The notes under the pieces were generated by a model that did not search any database, was not told the DNA's origin, and saw nothing but the letters and a program-made list of their open reading frames with translations. Source: Patescibacteria group bacterium (GTDB lineage Bacteria > Patescibacteria > ABY1 > JAGPKW01). Taken from it: a DNA stretch of 6,730 bases. The stretch spans positions 1 to 6,730 of the forward strand of contig JAIPGT010000020.1 in NCBI GenBank assembly GCA_021735565.1, written 5' to 3'. The position numbers and the translations under genes are program-made. Position 1 is the first letter of the stretch; each line of letters starts with the position of its first letter. This document shows, piece after piece, positions 6,632-6,730 of the stretch.

Positions 6632-6640
6632 TGATATATT
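6632..6640 (+). promoter_or_regulatory. Extended -10 promoter for tRNA-Gln
   Basis: TGATATATT is an extended -10 (TG, one base, TATATT at 6635-6640) ending nine bases before the mature tRNA 5' end, so transcription would begin within a few bases of it. The surrounding 12 bases match the promoter motif at 281-292 at 11 positions. The terminator at 6580-6614 makes an independent promoter necessary. Confidence 0.55.
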
Positions 6641-6649
6641 ATCAAATAT

Positions 6650-6724
6650 TGGGAAGTGGCCAAATGGTAAGGCAGCTGGTTTTGGTCCAGAAGATTGGGG
6701 GTTCGATTCCCTCCTTCCCAGCCA
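6650..6724 (+). tRNA. tRNA-Gln (anticodon UUG)
   Basis: The 75-base gene folds as a full cloverleaf. The acceptor TGGGAAG pairs with CTTCCCA. The D arm stem is GCC/GGC. The anticodon arm GCTGG/CCAGA encloses loop TTTTGGT with anticodon TTG at 6682-6684. The variable loop has five bases, and the T arm GGGGG/CCCTC encloses TTCGATT. The discriminator is G and the CCA end is encoded. The weak U-A first acceptor pair, UUG anticodon and G73 all match bacterial tRNA-Gln. The anticodon stem's outermost pair is a G-A mismatch (6675 with 6691), which is tolerable. The anticodon reads CAA, and CAG by wobble. Confidence 0.95.
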
Positions 6725-6730
6725 TTCTTC

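Overview
The window is very AT-rich chromosomal bacterial DNA, roughly a quarter G+C by eye. All protein genes read cleanly in the standard code: Trp is TGG, no in-frame TGA occurs, and every stop is TAA or TAG. The strong A/T codon bias, HisS with a divergent N-terminal motif, a UvrD-type helicase fused to a PD-(D/E)XK nuclease, short gaps and near-absence of Shine-Dalgarno sites suggest a small-genome bacterium of the Candidate Phyla Radiation (Patescibacteria). That placement is an inference from gene style. Absconditabacteria and Gracilibacteria, which reassign TGA to Gly, look unlikely.

Layout. Positions 1-329 are non-coding and hold a weak GC-rich hairpin with an AT palindrome (44-76), copy 1 of a GC-rich palindromic repeat (180-207), and an extended -10 promoter. 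A DnaQ-like DEDDh exonuclease gene follows (330-947, +). It converges with no gap on a two-gene minus-strand operon: hisS (2795 to 1488) and then an unidentified 177-residue protein (1481 to 948). A short divergent promoter region (about 2796-2883) separates hisS from a 1091-residue helicase-nuclease gene (2884-6159, +). Copy 2 of the palindrome lies at 6228-6257. Then comes a monocistronic 57-residue two-helix membrane protein gene (6403-6576, +) with a near-consensus promoter, a strong Shine-Dalgarno and its own terminator, missed by length-limited gene calling. The window ends with tRNA-Gln(UUG) (6650-6724, +), with CCA encoded.

Function. The exonuclease and the helicase-nuclease fit DNA repair or recombination. 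HisS and tRNA-Gln are translation housekeeping. The 177-residue protein is co-transcribed with hisS and has a faint nuclease-fold-like layout. I see no complete novel system. The items most worth following are the matching ~69 bp repeats bracketing the four-gene block, the highly expressed-looking tiny membrane protein, and the nuclease domain that lacks the cysteines of iron-sulfur AddB/AdnAB relatives.
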